Numbered from the stretch's first letter, positions 1-11,676 are shown. The stretch: 64,000 bases of DNA from Myotis daubentonii (GCF_963259705.1 NC_081842.1:91502433-91566432), one strand, 5' to 3'. Numbers and translations are program-made. The notes: generated by a model from the sequence alone, not told the origin.

Positions 1-814
1 TTACAATATATTGTTATTTTTAATTATTGAAAAGTATTCTAGGTACAAATAGGTATATATAACTTCAAAATACCCTATTTTTATTAATATTATGTTTTAC
101 ATGTATGGATTATTCAGAGGGCCTACTGTTATTAATATTGTTTTTTAATAAAAAATTCATTCTGCAAAAAAGTAACATTTTTTACAATAGAAACCTTTTG
201 AAATGAAGTACTTCATACACAATATTGCAGAATTTTCCTAATAATTCAACAATAAAATCTTATAAGAATATAAGGAATATATGTCAACTTTATAAAAGGG
301 AAAACATGCATGATAGTCACTTTTTCTACTTTTTGGTAATTTAGCCACACAAAAGTACATGAAGAATTCTGAAATGCTGGGGAATCGTCAACATTTTATG
401 TCTTTATTCAGAAAGATTACTTACACAATGTATTTTAACTCAGGTTTATAGCTCTTAAATGCCAAAGAAGAATTTTATTCCCCAGAATGTTCAAATAAGA
501 GGTAACATCCTAGGACTTTTATGTGTAAATATGGCCACTTTGCTGTCAACATGAGACACCCCAGGCAGCATGTGTAAAGCTGGCCATTGGTTTTCAGTGA
601 ATGTTGATAAGAAATGATAAATGAGTCTAGCCATTTGAGTATCTTGTGAAATAAGAGGCATGCTATCATTCCACAGTGCCATGTTCCATCAAGAACCCGT
701 CTATAACTCTGAAACAGAACTTTTTGGAGGTGTGGAAAGGGAATGCTTTTTGATCAGTAAAACATTATTAAGAGCTTAGAATTTAATAGAAGACTTATAC
801 TTAGAAATCTATAA
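1..814. other. AT-rich stretch without a recognised gene or repeat
   Basis: This stretch is unique-looking and strongly AT-rich. The open frames in it are under 70 codons and resemble no family I know. I see no splice-site pair, CpG-rich segment or repeat boundary before the SINE insertion site at 815. Confidence 0.5.
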
Positions 815-830
815 CTATCCATTATTTTTA

Positions 831-1067
831 TTTTTTTAATATATTTTATTGATTTTTTTGCAGAGAGGAAGGTGAGAGGGATAGAGAATTAGAAACATCG
901 ATGAGAGAGAAACATTGATCAGCTGCATCCTGCACATGCCCCCCCCACACACACACACACTGGGGATGTGCCCGCAACCAAGGTACATGCCCTTGACTGG
1001 AACCGAACCTGGGACACTTCAGTCCCCAGGCCATCGCTCTATCCACTGAGCCAAACCGGTTCAGGCA
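831..1067 (-). mobile_element. VES-type tRNA-derived SINE
   Basis: Read on the minus strand this is a bat VES SINE. The tRNA-like head with A-box (TGGCTCAGTGGATAGAGC type) and B-box lies at about 960-1067. The tail unit with the GATGTTTCTC-like segment and an A/T-rich end lies at 831-930. A 16-bp target-site duplication with one mismatch flanks it (CTATCCATTATTTTTA at 815-830, CTATCGATTATTTTTA at 1068-1083). A CA-rich run at about 940-960 is internal to the element. The fairly intact body and near-perfect duplication suggest a relatively recent insertion. Confidence 0.92.
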
Positions 1068-1251
1068 CTATCGATTATTTTTAGATAGCTGCTCTAATAA
1101 ATTTCTTCTCTTCTTATTCCATTACTATTCATTTTAAGCATCAATGAAGCACAGAATACTAAATAGGAAGTAGAAATCACAATTTGGCTGTTATTGACAT
1201 ATTTTAATAATGTTAAGATAAATTAAAAGTTGGAGGTGTGTTTTGTGTTTT

Positions 1252-1653
1252 GTTAATCTTTATTGTTGAAAGTGTTACATATGTCCCCTTTTTCCCCCAT
1301 TGACCCCTTCTAGCCTTCCCCCCCACCCCCCACCCCAAGGCCTTCACCACCCTATTGTCTGTGTCCATGGGTTATATATATATATATGCATACAACTTCT
1401 TTGGTTGATCTCTTCTTACCCACCCAACCTCCCCCACCTTCCCTCTGAGATTTGACAATCTGTTCCATGCTTCTATGTCTCTGGATCTATTTCAGTTTAT
1501 TTTGTTCATTAGATTTCACATATGAGTGAGATCATGTGATACTTGTCTTTTTCTGACTGGCTTATTTCGCTTAGCATAATATTCTCCAGGTCCTTCCCTA
1601 CTGTCTCAAAGGGTAAGAGATTCTTCTTTTTTACAGCTGCACAGTATGTTTTA
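1252..1653 (-). mobile_element. 5'-truncated LINE-1 3' end
   Basis: On the minus strand this matches the 3' untranslated end of a mammalian L1. It has the segment reading as ATTATGCTAAGCGAAATAAG, followed by a TCACATGATCTCACTCATATG-like phrase, a G-rich polypurine tract (C-rich on the plus strand at 1310-1345) and the terminal region. It aligns by eye with the 3' end of the half-L1 at 26690-27050, so both probably derive from related lineages. A short TA run sits at 1375-1388. No ORF2 coding sequence remains. Confidence 0.8.
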
Positions 1654-1726
1654 ATACATATTCTCATCAAAATACTTCAGAATTCTCATATAGATGTAGA
1701 TAATAGGCAGATTTGTATAATGTAAA

Positions 1727-1860
1727 AATTACAAGATCTGGGGTATAAGGGTTTAAATTTGAACCCTGGCTATACACACTGGCTGTGTCATCTTGAACAA
1801 GTTAACTTTTCCAAGATTATGAAACTTATCTGTAAATTCAGGAGAACTAAATGTAATAAA
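1727..1860 (+). mobile_element. MIR-type ancient SINE fragment
   Basis: The phrases AAATTTGAACCCTGGCT, CACTGGCTGTGTCATCTTGAACAAGTTAAC and CTTATCTGTAAATTCAGGAG follow the order of the MIR core consensus. The copy is heavily diverged and has no visible target-site duplication, as expected for this old mammal-wide family. Confidence 0.75.
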
Positions 1861-3239
1861 GCAGGGAGATTATAATTATATATACATTTTTAAGTACTCT
1901 GTAAATTCTAGTTATCTAGTTGAGCTATGTTAGGGATAAATTTAAAACTAAAAAAAAAATTGAAGAGAAAATATTAGTTTTCTTAAAAACAATTTAAAAC
2001 ATTTCTGGACCATCTCATAAGCATTTGGAATGTATCTGATTGATTTGAATGCTATTCTCTTTTACCCCAGATATTATGAGAAAGACATTTATAGATGTAT
2101 GAAATATTATTTCATACTATGTTCTTTCAAATACTCAGAAGGTGAAGTCTTTCAAGAAACAAGTTGGTCTGAGAATTGGAATTAACATTATAAATCTGCC
2201 AGAGTGACCTGATGTCACAAAGAAGTTTCTCAGCCTAAGTTATCTATCTGTAAGAAAGGTTGGGTAGAGAAAAATGTGGTGGTGGTGGTGGGGGTGGGGG
2301 TGGGGGGGAGACACACTACTATCATAAATGATTTAAAAAATGCTTCTAGAAACTCCTAGAAGGTTAAGAATCATTTTGTATATTTATAAATATAAACCAA
2401 ATGATCCCAGGTTTATCTGTTTCCTGTATGAATTGAAAGAGACAGATCATGCCTAATGGGACTGTTTGGAAAACCATTCAAGAACAAGATCTGTCTTCAT
2501 CCTCGCCCTCCTGTGCCCTTGTGCTCCTCCTGTGTCCACCAAGATAATTAGATAAGTACCTGGAATTCATAGCACAAGGCAGAGGAATGCAATTTTTTTG
2601 ATAAGGCATGATTATGTATCTACAAACTGAGCAAAGTAGAAAAGTCTTAGAATTTCCTTAAATACATATTTTTATTTTGACAGTCTAAGAGTGCCACCTT
2701 TTTTAGCTAGAGCACAATCATTGATTTATTGAAAACCTGTTGTGGATTTATATCTTTGCATTATAATATTTGGTTTCTAACCAATAATTTTTAATTTTAA
2801 GGATTCCTTCTTTGTTTGCCCTTCTCTTCCCATTTCAACAACGTAAGTGTTTCAGCAATGGTAACTGTAAAGGTACTGGTAGGTATCAGGTTAAGAAATG
2901 AAGGTATTGTGTGTTTCTCTCTTGATTCTTTTCAGATCAAACTTGGAAAAAGTTGGGAGTAAAATAATGGTGCTGGCAGAAATGAAATCTGCCCCAACTA
3001 CTACTCTTTTTTTTAAGTCTTATCTATTTGAGGAGACCTTAGATCTCCTAATAAAAACAGAATAATAAGAGATAATTGGACCATTAGTCCCATCTAATTG
3101 CTGGTTTTTCTCCTCTTCATAAAGCTCTTATTGCCTATATCATTTTTCTCTCCATAGCATAAGGGAAGCCCTGCTTGAAATGAAACTTAAACAACAAACT
3201 GGAAACATCCTCAACAATGAGTACTTGTCACTTTCTCAA
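1861..3239. other. AT-rich intergenic stretch with a short GGT/G-rich run
   Basis: No gene or clear repeat family is recognised. A purine-rich low-complexity run of GGTGGTGG and GGGGGTGGGG repeats lies at 2276-2308. It could form stacked-G structures on the plus strand, but it is short. Confidence 0.45.
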
Positions 3240-3496
3240 TATTTTTATCATTTCAAATTGAAACTCTGTACCCATTAAACAATAATTTCCTTTTTACCCT
3301 TCTCCCCAGCCCCTCATAAACTTTATTCTGCTTTCTGTCTCTATGAATTGGATTATTCTAAACACCTCACGTAAGTGAAACCTTATAACATTTGTCCTGG
3401 GTTATTTCACTTCGCAGAATGTCTTCAAGTTTTATTAATGTTGTAGAATGTATCAGAATTTCATTATTTGAAGGGTGAATAATATATCATTGTGCA

Positions 3497-3583
<87 letters not shown>

Positions 3584-4005
3584 TATTCACCTATTGGATG
3601 TTTGGGTTGTTTCCATTTTTTTTTTTTGTTATTGTGAATAAGGCCATTATGAAGATGGATGTACAGATATGTGTTTGAGTACCTACTTTATATTAGTTTA
3701 GGTGTATACCCCAAAGTAGAATAATTGGATCATATGGTAATTTTAATATACATTTTTAGGAGCTGTTATACTGTTTTTCATTGTAACTGTGAAAAACATT
3801 TTACAATCCTATCATCAAAACAAAAACACTCCTTTTTTCCACATCCTCATCAATGTTGGTTATGTTCTCGTTTATTTGTTTTTTAAACAGTCATCCTAAT
3901 GGACATGAAGTATGTCACTGTGGTTTTGGTTTCCTAATGATTAGTGATGTTGAATATCTGTTCATGTGCTCGTTAGCATTTGTAGATCTTTTTTCATTCT
4001 TCCTT
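3240..4005 (-). mobile_element. Old LINE-1 3' region, interrupted by a grown microsatellite
   Basis: On the plus strand this is the reverse complement of an older mammalian L1. It contains the segments GAAACTCTGTACCCATTAAAC, CCTCACGTAAGTGAAACCTTATAAC, TGTTTGGGTTGTTTCCA, GGATCATATGGTAATTTTA and CCTAATGATTAGTGATGTTGA in the expected order. These correspond to the 3' UTR and the last part of ORF2. The sequence is too decayed to encode anything. A TG/TA microsatellite (3493-3580) has expanded at the position where related L1 copies carry a short ATTGTATGTATATA-like stretch. Confidence 0.8.
3493..3580. repeat. (TG)n(TA)n microsatellite
   Basis: This is an uninterrupted compound dinucleotide array: roughly 15 TG units followed by about 29 TA units. 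The open frame running through it (3475-3678) encodes a run of Val/Cys followed by Ile/Tyr repeats, so it is a by-product of the repeat and not a gene. Confidence 0.97.
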
Positions 4006-5599
4006 TTATTACCCAAACTTACAAAATATTCATGTATACTCACTGTTCTCCATTTCTTTGCAAAACATTTTCAACCACTTTACCTCCATACCACAGTACA
4101 TGTCCCTTTACTCCAGAGACATTGTATTTAAGAGTATTAATATTATCATAAGTGCCAGTCGCAATGGACAGTCTCAGGAGAGGTTCTGTCTTTGTAAAAT
4201 GGTACACTGGTAGTAGGTAAATCAGTGTCTTCTTTATGAAAATCAGTTGGTAACTTACCTCTTTGGCTACTTCTGTCTCCCTGCCTTTACTTTTGCTTTT
4301 TTCCCCCCTAGGTCTTGTACCTTATGTATATATTTCCATAGGATTTACCTACCCTAAGTTCTCTTTTTATCTTTCATAATTATTTCCTTAATAACATTAT
4401 CAAAACTTAAGACTTATCTATCTAAACACTCAGTTCTTGTGACAGGTCAATGATTCCCCCCAACTTTGACAAGTTATTTGTTTAATGACTAATGTAGACA
4501 CTACTCTCCCTTTTCCTCTTTTTTGCTTCCTTTTACCTCTTCCTGCTTTGTCTGGTAAGACTTATGAGTTCTTACCAGTAAGTTGCCTAGAATTTACTGC
4601 TAGAGCATGTCCCTTGATGCACCAAGGCTGAGCTTCCCCAAACCTATTTTCATTGAACTCTGGATTTCCACATCCTGACCTACTACACACACTTAAGTAT
4701 AACTGTCTGTTTAGATGGATATATCTAAACATTGTATCACTGATAGAGAAGACTTGTGTGTCATTAACCATAATTTCCACATATATTAGCATAGTGCCTA
4801 TCACATAATAGAGAAAAATATTGACTTGAAAAATAAGTGAATAGGGATCCGTGTAAAAATTCTGCCCCTCTTTGATAACTATGTATTGGCATGCTCATCC
4901 TGGATGCTTCATTAATACCTCAACCAAGATGCTACAAGTAGAAGAAAATGTCTTCTCCTCCAAACCTGTCCCTCCTCACTTAGTGCCTTTTCTGGTAGTA
5001 GCTCTGTTGCCCTGGAAGTGTAAGTTAAAATTCCCATTTTTTAAAATAATTTGTATCTGCTCAATCCTGTTTATTTGTCATAATTTCCTATGTCTCATCA
5101 ATGTTATCATGTTCTTTAACTGCATCTCCCTCTCGCCATTTCTAATGTCTCTGTTTTCTCTTCAATAGGTCAAATATTTTCTCTGGATTAATATAATGGC
5201 TTAATTTTTTTTATATACCCCACTTCTCTGACTCATCAGATCTCTTTTCTTCCAAAACTATCCTCCCTTGTTCAGAAACCATTTGTGGGCACCCCTTTAT
5301 TTCTCAGAAATTATACAGTCTCCTTAACATGTCACCCTTGTTCCCTCTCCCTCCCCTCAATGTGCTCAAAACACTTTCCTTTAATGTGAATATATTACCA
5401 TTTAAGTGACTGAGCTTAAATTCAAATGGGATGTTTCTTCCCTTGCGACATGTCCAAAATCTACTGGTCATTTCAACCCAACTCAAATATTTGTTTTCTC
5501 TTCCAAGGATATTGTCCTGTTCCCATTTCAAGTGCACACTAGATATAATTACATTGAACTTCCATGCAATTATTCTGTTTCTTCTTATGATATTTGTCA
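4006..5599. other. AT-rich stretch, no recognised gene
   Basis: The stretch contains C/T-rich segments (about 4280-4320 and 5210-5370) and several open frames of 60-135 codons. None has a recognisable domain or the composition of a real protein. The longest, on the minus strand at 5304-5711, partly overlaps the L2 remnant. Very old repeats may be present but I cannot name them. Confidence 0.4.
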
Positions 5600-5832
5600 A
5601 TTTACGGTATGAAATATACCTATTCCTGATCATGTTATTCTCTTGCATATATTGTAAATTCTTTCCAGACAGGATCCTAGTATTATTTAACTTTTGCTCC
5701 CTCACAATCAATTATACAGGAGACTAGCACATTGAATTTTTTACATATTTTGTAGAATATTTAAATTATTATTTCTTACTTAAATACTTAAATTATTATT
5801 TCTTACACAGATGAATGAATGAACAAATGAAT
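5600..5832 (+). mobile_element. L2-type LINE 3' end
   Basis: A diverged copy of the LINE-2 3' terminus: TTGTAAATTCTTTCCAGACAGG corresponds to the usual 'gtaagctccatgagggcagg' phrase, followed by CTAGCACATTGAATTTT and a terminal TGAATGAATGAACAAATGAA run, the short 3' repeat typical of L2. Inside it, at 5762-5806, a unit of about 26 bp (AAATTATTATTTCTTAC plus neighbours) is duplicated in tandem. Confidence 0.6.
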
Positions 5833-6296
5833 AGAATTTGATTTATGATTGCACTGAAATCCTTCCCTCCTTATATAATCTCCCTAAATATTTTCTTACA
5901 ACCTGCAAGGAAACACCCATCCTAAGTATCCAAAAGTTTTCTGTAATTTTTGGTTCCCTGCTACACTCTACATTATAAAACAGACATTCCAAGCCAGTAC
6001 ATAATTAAAATTATACATTAAGAATATATTCTTCCATGAACTCACACAAGTTTATTCATTATAAGTGCTTTTTATTTACCCCGAACATTTCCAAGGTAGC
6101 CTTTTTTTTAAATTTAAGGTTCTGTTGCCTAGGAAATTTATGACTGTCCATGGTTGCCCAGCAATAGAATGTGCATAGCCTCTATTCTATATTTGAATTG
6201 TTCAAAATGAGTCTTAGGTTACCTTATCATTGACTTACAGTGTCTATGAATACATTCTTTATTACTTGTGGAAATGTTTAGTTGTGCTTTTTTTCT

Positions 6297-6343
6297 TGTG
6301 TGTGTGTGTGTGTGTGTGTGTTTGTGTGTGTGTGCGTGTGTAT
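6297..6343. repeat. (TG)n microsatellite
   Basis: TG dinucleotide array with one TTTG and one GCG interruption. Confidence 0.95.
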
Positions 6344-7850
6344 TTAAAGTTAAAATACACTGGTATACAGGACTATATAAGGAAAACCTGTCAAAATTAT
6401 GCAGCAACCCAAAGTCTCAGATAGTTTTACTTATTGTATAAATTGAAATATAGAAATTCAGTTCACAGCAGCCCAAATGCCAGGTCAAGAATTGCCACAA
6501 CATGAATTACTATGGCAATCCTGGTTTTTGAAACTTGGTGCTTTTCCACTTAAAAGTAGGAGTGAGAGATCAGCATGTTGTTACTTTGAACTTTCCCCCA
6601 AATACTATAGCACTTCCTTATTCCCCCAGAGAGAGGGCTTCCTGAGATTGAGAAGGGCTGTTGCTCCCCATTGCTTCCCAGTATACACTACAACAGAGAT
6701 GCAAAGGTAAACTGGAGGGTACAAGGAAAATGCTCCTTCTTTTTGATCATCATTATGTACATTAAATATCAGCATCTTTTCCTATGATCTCAGTGCTTAT
6801 AACTGAAGTAAATTATCAATTGCTTTATAATGCAAATGCCTCATCAATTATTTTTATATCTGCAGTAATATTTACAAAATGTTCTCTTTATTCAAAACCC
6901 ATACGTTTATTGCTTTAATTATACTCCAAGCAAATGTGGAATCAACAAAAAAGTCACAGCACTATATCTAAAAGGAGGTAAAGAGGATTATTCATAAGGC
7001 CCATGGCATAGGAAAGGTAAGAGTTGGAACTGGTAGCCAAATTAAGCTTTACAACATGAGAAAACATCACAGGCTACTTATATTGCTGAATAAAAATATA
7101 ATGCCTCCACAAATATTTTTTTCCTGATCCATCCTAGGAAGAAAAGGAAACTATGTTTTTTTTTAAAAAAAATAGTGTGAATTTTACCAAAACAGAAGAC
7201 TTTGATTGATAAGGTATAATAATTATTATTCCTTATAACAAATAATACTGGGAATCATGGTAGATCTCAACTCTGTCTCACACCCAAAGGGTTTAGGTTC
7301 AATTGGAGTGCCTAATGACAGTACATTATTCTGGACACAGGAATGTTTTTGATTAGTTCAGCACAGTGGTTCCTGATAGAAATGGGATGATATTTGTCAG
7401 TGTTCATAGAGCCTATAGCAGGCAGGTGATGTCTCCTGGTACAGAAGGGCCAAAAGGCTACAGGCAGGACCAGGAATCCACACGCAATTCCCAGAGACAA
7501 TGTCAACAGAGATAGTGGACACACCAGCCGACAATGCCAGGAAGGCAGGACTGACTGAGCAGGCGAGCAAGAAACTGCAGGTGTCCCTGGCAATTAGAGA
7601 AATTTATCTTCAGCACCACTGATACATCTCCTAAGAACCTTCAGAAATAACTGTTGTCAGGAACATTGCAAGGCCAAGGTCCTTCTAACAGGAAGAAAAG
7701 CAAGAGCCACTGAAGGAAGTTACCATTAATAAAGTGACCCTGTGTAAACCTGTGTTTAACTGTAGTAACTAGTTTATTCCAGGCAACTTATGACAATTAT
7801 TTTCTCATTTGAAATAAAATACAAGGGAGAGACAGGAGGGAAGTAGATCA
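6344..7850. other. Non-repetitive stretch without recognised gene
   Basis: Composition is mixed. Two moderately GC-richer islands (6470-6710 and 7260-7640) contain open frames of 77 and 93 codons. I can match neither to a protein family, and neither has a convincing splice-site pair. They may be decayed ancient repeats. Confidence 0.4.
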
Positions 7851-8355
7851 TCTAATCTAATAAAAGAGAAACATACAAATTGACCGTAACTTCGCTATGC
7901 CCCAAGCCACGCCCACCAGCCAATCAGAGAGAGAATATGCAAATTAACCCAACCAAGATGGCGGCCAGCAGCCATGGAGCTGGAGCAAGCAGGATGCTTG
8001 GTTGCCTTGGCGATGGAGGAAGCCAAGCTTCCCGCCTGCTGGGGCTGGCTGTGGCCTCCGCTAAAGGAAACAAAGTTTCAATTATAGAAGATAAATAAAT
8101 CCCAGATACCTGCTTCCAGCCAGCATCCACTGGGAGCTTGGGTGGCTGGGGGCTGTGGCTAGCCTGCAAACAGCCATCAGCCCCTCACCCAGGCTGGCCA
8201 GGCACCCCAGGGGACCCCCACCCTGAAGAGGCTGTAGCCATCTGCAAACAGCCATCAGCCACTCACCCAGGCTGGCCAGGCACCCTAGCGGGACCCCACC
8301 CTGATCCGGGACACCCTTCAGGGCAAACCAGCCAGCCCCCACCCATGCACCAGGC
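7851..8355 (+). mobile_element. Helitron (HeliBat-like), 5' unit of a composite element
   Basis: It begins after an A with TCTAATCTAATAAAAGAG, the HeliBat-type 5' terminus, at the jump from AT-rich flank to GC-rich body. Near the 5' end it carries CCAATCAG (7920-7927), the octamer ATGCAAAT (7937-7944) and CAAGATGGCGGC (7954-7965). A block ending in CCTGCTTCCAGCCAGC (about 8067-8123) is the unit repeated in the related Helitrons at 39842-40479 and 40780-41464. It runs to CCATGCACCAGG, then continues without a CTAG terminus into another Helitron 5' end (ATATAATAAAAAGG), so the two are fused. No transposase is encoded. Confidence 0.85.
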
Positions 8356-8812
8356 ATATAATAAAAAGGTAATATGCAAATTGGCCCTAACAGCAGAGCG
8401 ACTCGGAATGACTGGTCACTATGACACACACTGACAACCAGGGGGCAAATGCTCAATGCAGGAGCTGTCCCCTGGTGGTTGGTGTGCTCCCACAGGGGGA
8501 GCTCTGCTCAGCCACAAGCCAGGCTGCCAGCTGCCAGCACAGCAGTGATGGCGGGAGCCTCTCCCACCTCCTCAGCAGTGCTAAGGATGTCCAACTGCAG
8601 CTTAGGCCTGCTTCCCGCTAGCAAGTGGACATCCCTGTGGGCTCCTGGGCTGTCAGAGGGATGTCTGACTAGCAGCTTAGGCCTGATCCCCCAGGGAGTG
8701 GGCTAAGCCAGCAGGTGGACATCCCCCGAGGGGTCCCAGACTGCAAGAGGGCACAGGCCGGGCTGAGGCACCACCCTCCGAGTGCACAAATTTTTGTGCA
8801 CCGGGCCTCTAG
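8356..8812 (+). mobile_element. Helitron (HeliBat-like), 3' unit of a composite element
   Basis: It starts with ATATAATAAAAAGGTAATATGC and ends with the hairpin GTGCACAAATTTTTGTGCAC (8782-8801) followed by CGGGCCT and CTAG (8809-8812), inserted before T. It contains TGACAACCAGGGGGC (8432-8446) and, 20 bp on, an inverted partner. Its body matches the stand-alone Helitron at 60283-60641 by eye: the order of 'gggagcctctccc', 'cttaggcctg' and 'acatcccccgagggg' segments is shared. This supports its being a separate family joined to the upstream unit. Confidence 0.85.
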
Positions 8813-9516
8813 TGTGTTATATTTATGTATGGCATCTAAAATCTTTTAGAAACTATACAGTTATCTATACAACCTTAAATATACCCAGTGATTTATTGGT
8901 TATAATAATTTGCTTCCCCTTCCATTTCCTTTTAAGTGTCACCATTGTTCACCAACGCTCCCTTATTAGGCGGCCCTTTCTTGCAATATCAGCTATCTGC
9001 CAATACCCTGCGAACTATATGACTTTAAGAGGCAAAGGCATTCCTTAATCAGTCAAATCTTTAGGCAGGCCTGACTTCCAGTATGGAAAAATGAACTCCC
9101 AAAGAGGTTAACAGACCCTGTGGGCCTAATCTTACCATTGCAAGGAAGGGAAAGTTATACTCCTTCTACCCCTTCACCATTGAGAACCTGCAGTGATTTC
9201 AACTGTGGCTATTAACAACATTCTGAAGGACAGACTCAAGAGTTTGTATATAATGAAATGCACAATCCTGTTCACTTAATCATCAAGCAAGTATCATATA
9301 ATTAAAGTTGTCCAACCAAAGTAAAGCTTGAATATTAGATTATACTTAGGAACATGATTAAATTAGAGTATAGCTCACTAACTTCTAAATATAATTTTAG
9401 AAATGCAGAAGTTCCAAGCTTTAGTTCTTCAATTTTGAAAACAGAATAGGATTATTTTTAAATAAGTAATGTTAATAAAATGTATTGTACATATTCATAT
9501 TCTACATTATTATTTA
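8813..9516. other. Stretch between two Helitrons, nothing recognised
   Basis: AT-rich sequence with a few GC-richer segments (about 8940-9180). No gene, RNA or clear repeat is seen. Confidence 0.45.
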
Positions 9517-9799
9517 CTAGTGGCCTGGTACACATTGAAAGGAAATTAATTAGAAGAAATATTTTAATATCGCTATTCGTCCTTTCTCTATAATAGGTGC
9601 CAACCTAATTCACGATTGACAGATCTAAACACATGTGTGAGATTACCACCAGTGAGAGCTTTATATGTACTGTACATGCACTAGTCAACATTTATTTTTA
9701 AATTGTTAGTGTGCGTCATATGTACCGTTCAATTGGTCGGTTGGTTGGATGGTCGGACGGATGTATGGTCGGTCACTTAGCATTTTATATATATATAGA
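9517..9799 (-). mobile_element. AT-rich Helitron (HeliBat-like)
   Basis: The plus-strand left edge CTAGTGGCCTGGTACAC (9517-) is the reverse complement of a HeliBat 3' end. The right edge ...CATTTTATATATATATAGA before T is the reverse complement of the 5' TC...ATAAAATG end. The A/T insertion context is kept. Unlike the other copies its interior is AT-rich, with a GGTCGGTTGGTTGGATGGTC-like run at about 9737-9770. The 3' hairpin is degenerate. No coding capacity. Confidence 0.7.
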
Positions 9800-11544
9800 T
9801 TATGTTTAATTATTTTCACCTAAGATGAAAATCATTTATGATATTAGAATGATAATAAATAAAAAAAATTTAGCTTTAAACCTGTTACATATTACAGTTT
9901 AAGATACTTAAGTGGTCTGTTTTTCTTATCTTTTGGAAGATGTATATCATACACCATATCCTGACAGAGAATGTTATATTACAAAACAACGGCAGAAGGC
10001 TAACAACATAAGATAACATTTGACTAGTGTGTTCATCTACATGATATTTTATTCTGTGCTTGAGATTTTTTCTAATGTTCAGCAGTTAGAATTATACTTG
10101 ACAAAATATAATAACCCTCTTTGATTTTAAGACCACTTTAGAGGATCTAATTTCCATATGACACCATTGAAAGTAATTTCTGAATTACATGTACATATTA
10201 TAAAAATACTGATTATGAAAATGCAGTTGATGAGGGTTTTTCCATTTGTTCTCATCTATGATAATTTTTATTTATAAAATGTGTGCAGCTGCAAGAGATC
10301 CATTCCAGAGTGTGTTTACTTTTGCTGCATCTTGGCATTTTTAAGAAAGATTACAAGTTATAAATACAAGTTATAAATTACAATTACAAGTTATAAATAC
10401 AAATTTATTTTAATTCTTGACTATGTTTTTTATGCTTTAAATGAATTTAGGAAATACTAACAGAAAAGGCCTGATAGGAAACTAAATGTGATCCAATAAG
10501 ATTTAGCCCTGTCATCAACTTTCCAATCCACCACATTCATAAAAGCTAAATTCTAATTTGGGTTAGAGGTTTTGTTTTTTAATCTCTAATAGGCAAAGTT
10601 TGAATATTCACAACAATATAGGAAGCAAAAATGTTATAAGAAAATAATATACTAGTAATAGCCATACTAATTATTGAAAGCTTGAAACAGTGCTCTGCCG
10701 GTTTAATGTGGCAACCTATGACTGATCAGTTATGTAGACAAGCGGAACTTAATTAGACATGTAGAAATAATGTGATTTAAAATAGCAACAGAAAACACTA
10801 GCTCTACAACGATTTCAGAAGCACATTCAGATACTAGAGTGGAAAAAAAATAGTATTACAAGAAAACCATGAAGCCATCACTGAGGATTTTTTTAAATAG
10901 TGGAACAGCATTTTACCTTAAAAAAAAAAATCTGGAGCAGCAGAAGCCTTAGGAGAGAATGTGTAACAGGCGCTAAGGCTCCTGGAGACTAGAAAGCTGA
11001 TTGCCTCGGGCGCCCTTAGTCAGCAGGAAAGCGGGGAAGCAGAGCTATAAGAGAAACTGTAGGAAATAAATAAAACTTGAATTCTAAACCTCAGAAATGA
11101 GCCATGATAGCTATACTTTCATGTAAACTCCCTATTGCTCAGGTTCTCTCCTTTCCAAGAAAGCTTAAGAATCCGAAACCTAGGCTGTCTCTTTCATATG
11201 CAAATTTGAGTAGAAAAGAATCCAATGAGGAAAGCCTAACAAACTGGGGTTTCATGCACTGGCCTAAAATACTGTCCTTAGTAATCAGTAATAGAATGTA
11301 TCCTATAAATTATTTAAAGAGAGGGAGAAAGCTCTGCTCAGTAGTGGACTAGGTGAGGGAATGTAGGCAGGGTTGGTACATACACATGAATTTACCAACT
11401 TCCAGAAATACCCAGTAATGGGTTGCGAAGCAGTAGTCCAGAAGCTACAAGAATTCTTAGATACTTGTTAAAATATATACTCAAGAAATTATATAGTAAA
11501 TAATATTATAAAACCTGTCTATGGTGCCAGATACTTGAAATATT
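9800..11544. other. AT-rich stretch with a small direct repeat
   Basis: No gene recognised. At 10349-10402 the segment TTACAAGTTATAAATACAAG is repeated in near-tandem fashion (about two and a half copies). A GC-richer patch at 10930-11060 has no recognisable content. The 82-codon frame at 11104-11352 resembles no family I know. Confidence 0.45.
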
Positions 11545-11676
11545 GGGGGGGAGGGGGTCCACTGGTAAAGTATATGATTGTCTAAAAACCACTGTACTGT
11601 ACCTGAAATGAATACAAAATAATATTGAATGTAAAGTGTAATTGAAAATTAAAATCTAAAAATAATAAAAATTAAT
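11545..11676 (+). mobile_element. Old LINE-1 3' terminus
   Basis: The G-rich tract at 11544-11558 is followed by CACTGTACTGTACCTGAAATG, ATACAAAATAATATTGAATG and TGTAATTGAAAATTAAAA. This is the characteristic end of older mammalian L1 3' UTRs, here ending in an A-rich tail. It is severely 5' truncated. Confidence 0.7.

Noticed and set aside
3475..3678. 67-codon frame with Val/Cys and Ile/Tyr repeats
   Set aside because: It is translated microsatellite inside an old L1.
5304..5711. 135-codon open frame on the minus strand
   Set aside because: Low-complexity composition rich in Asn, Ile and Arg, partly antisense to an L2 remnant; plus-strand frames overlap it. No domain seen.
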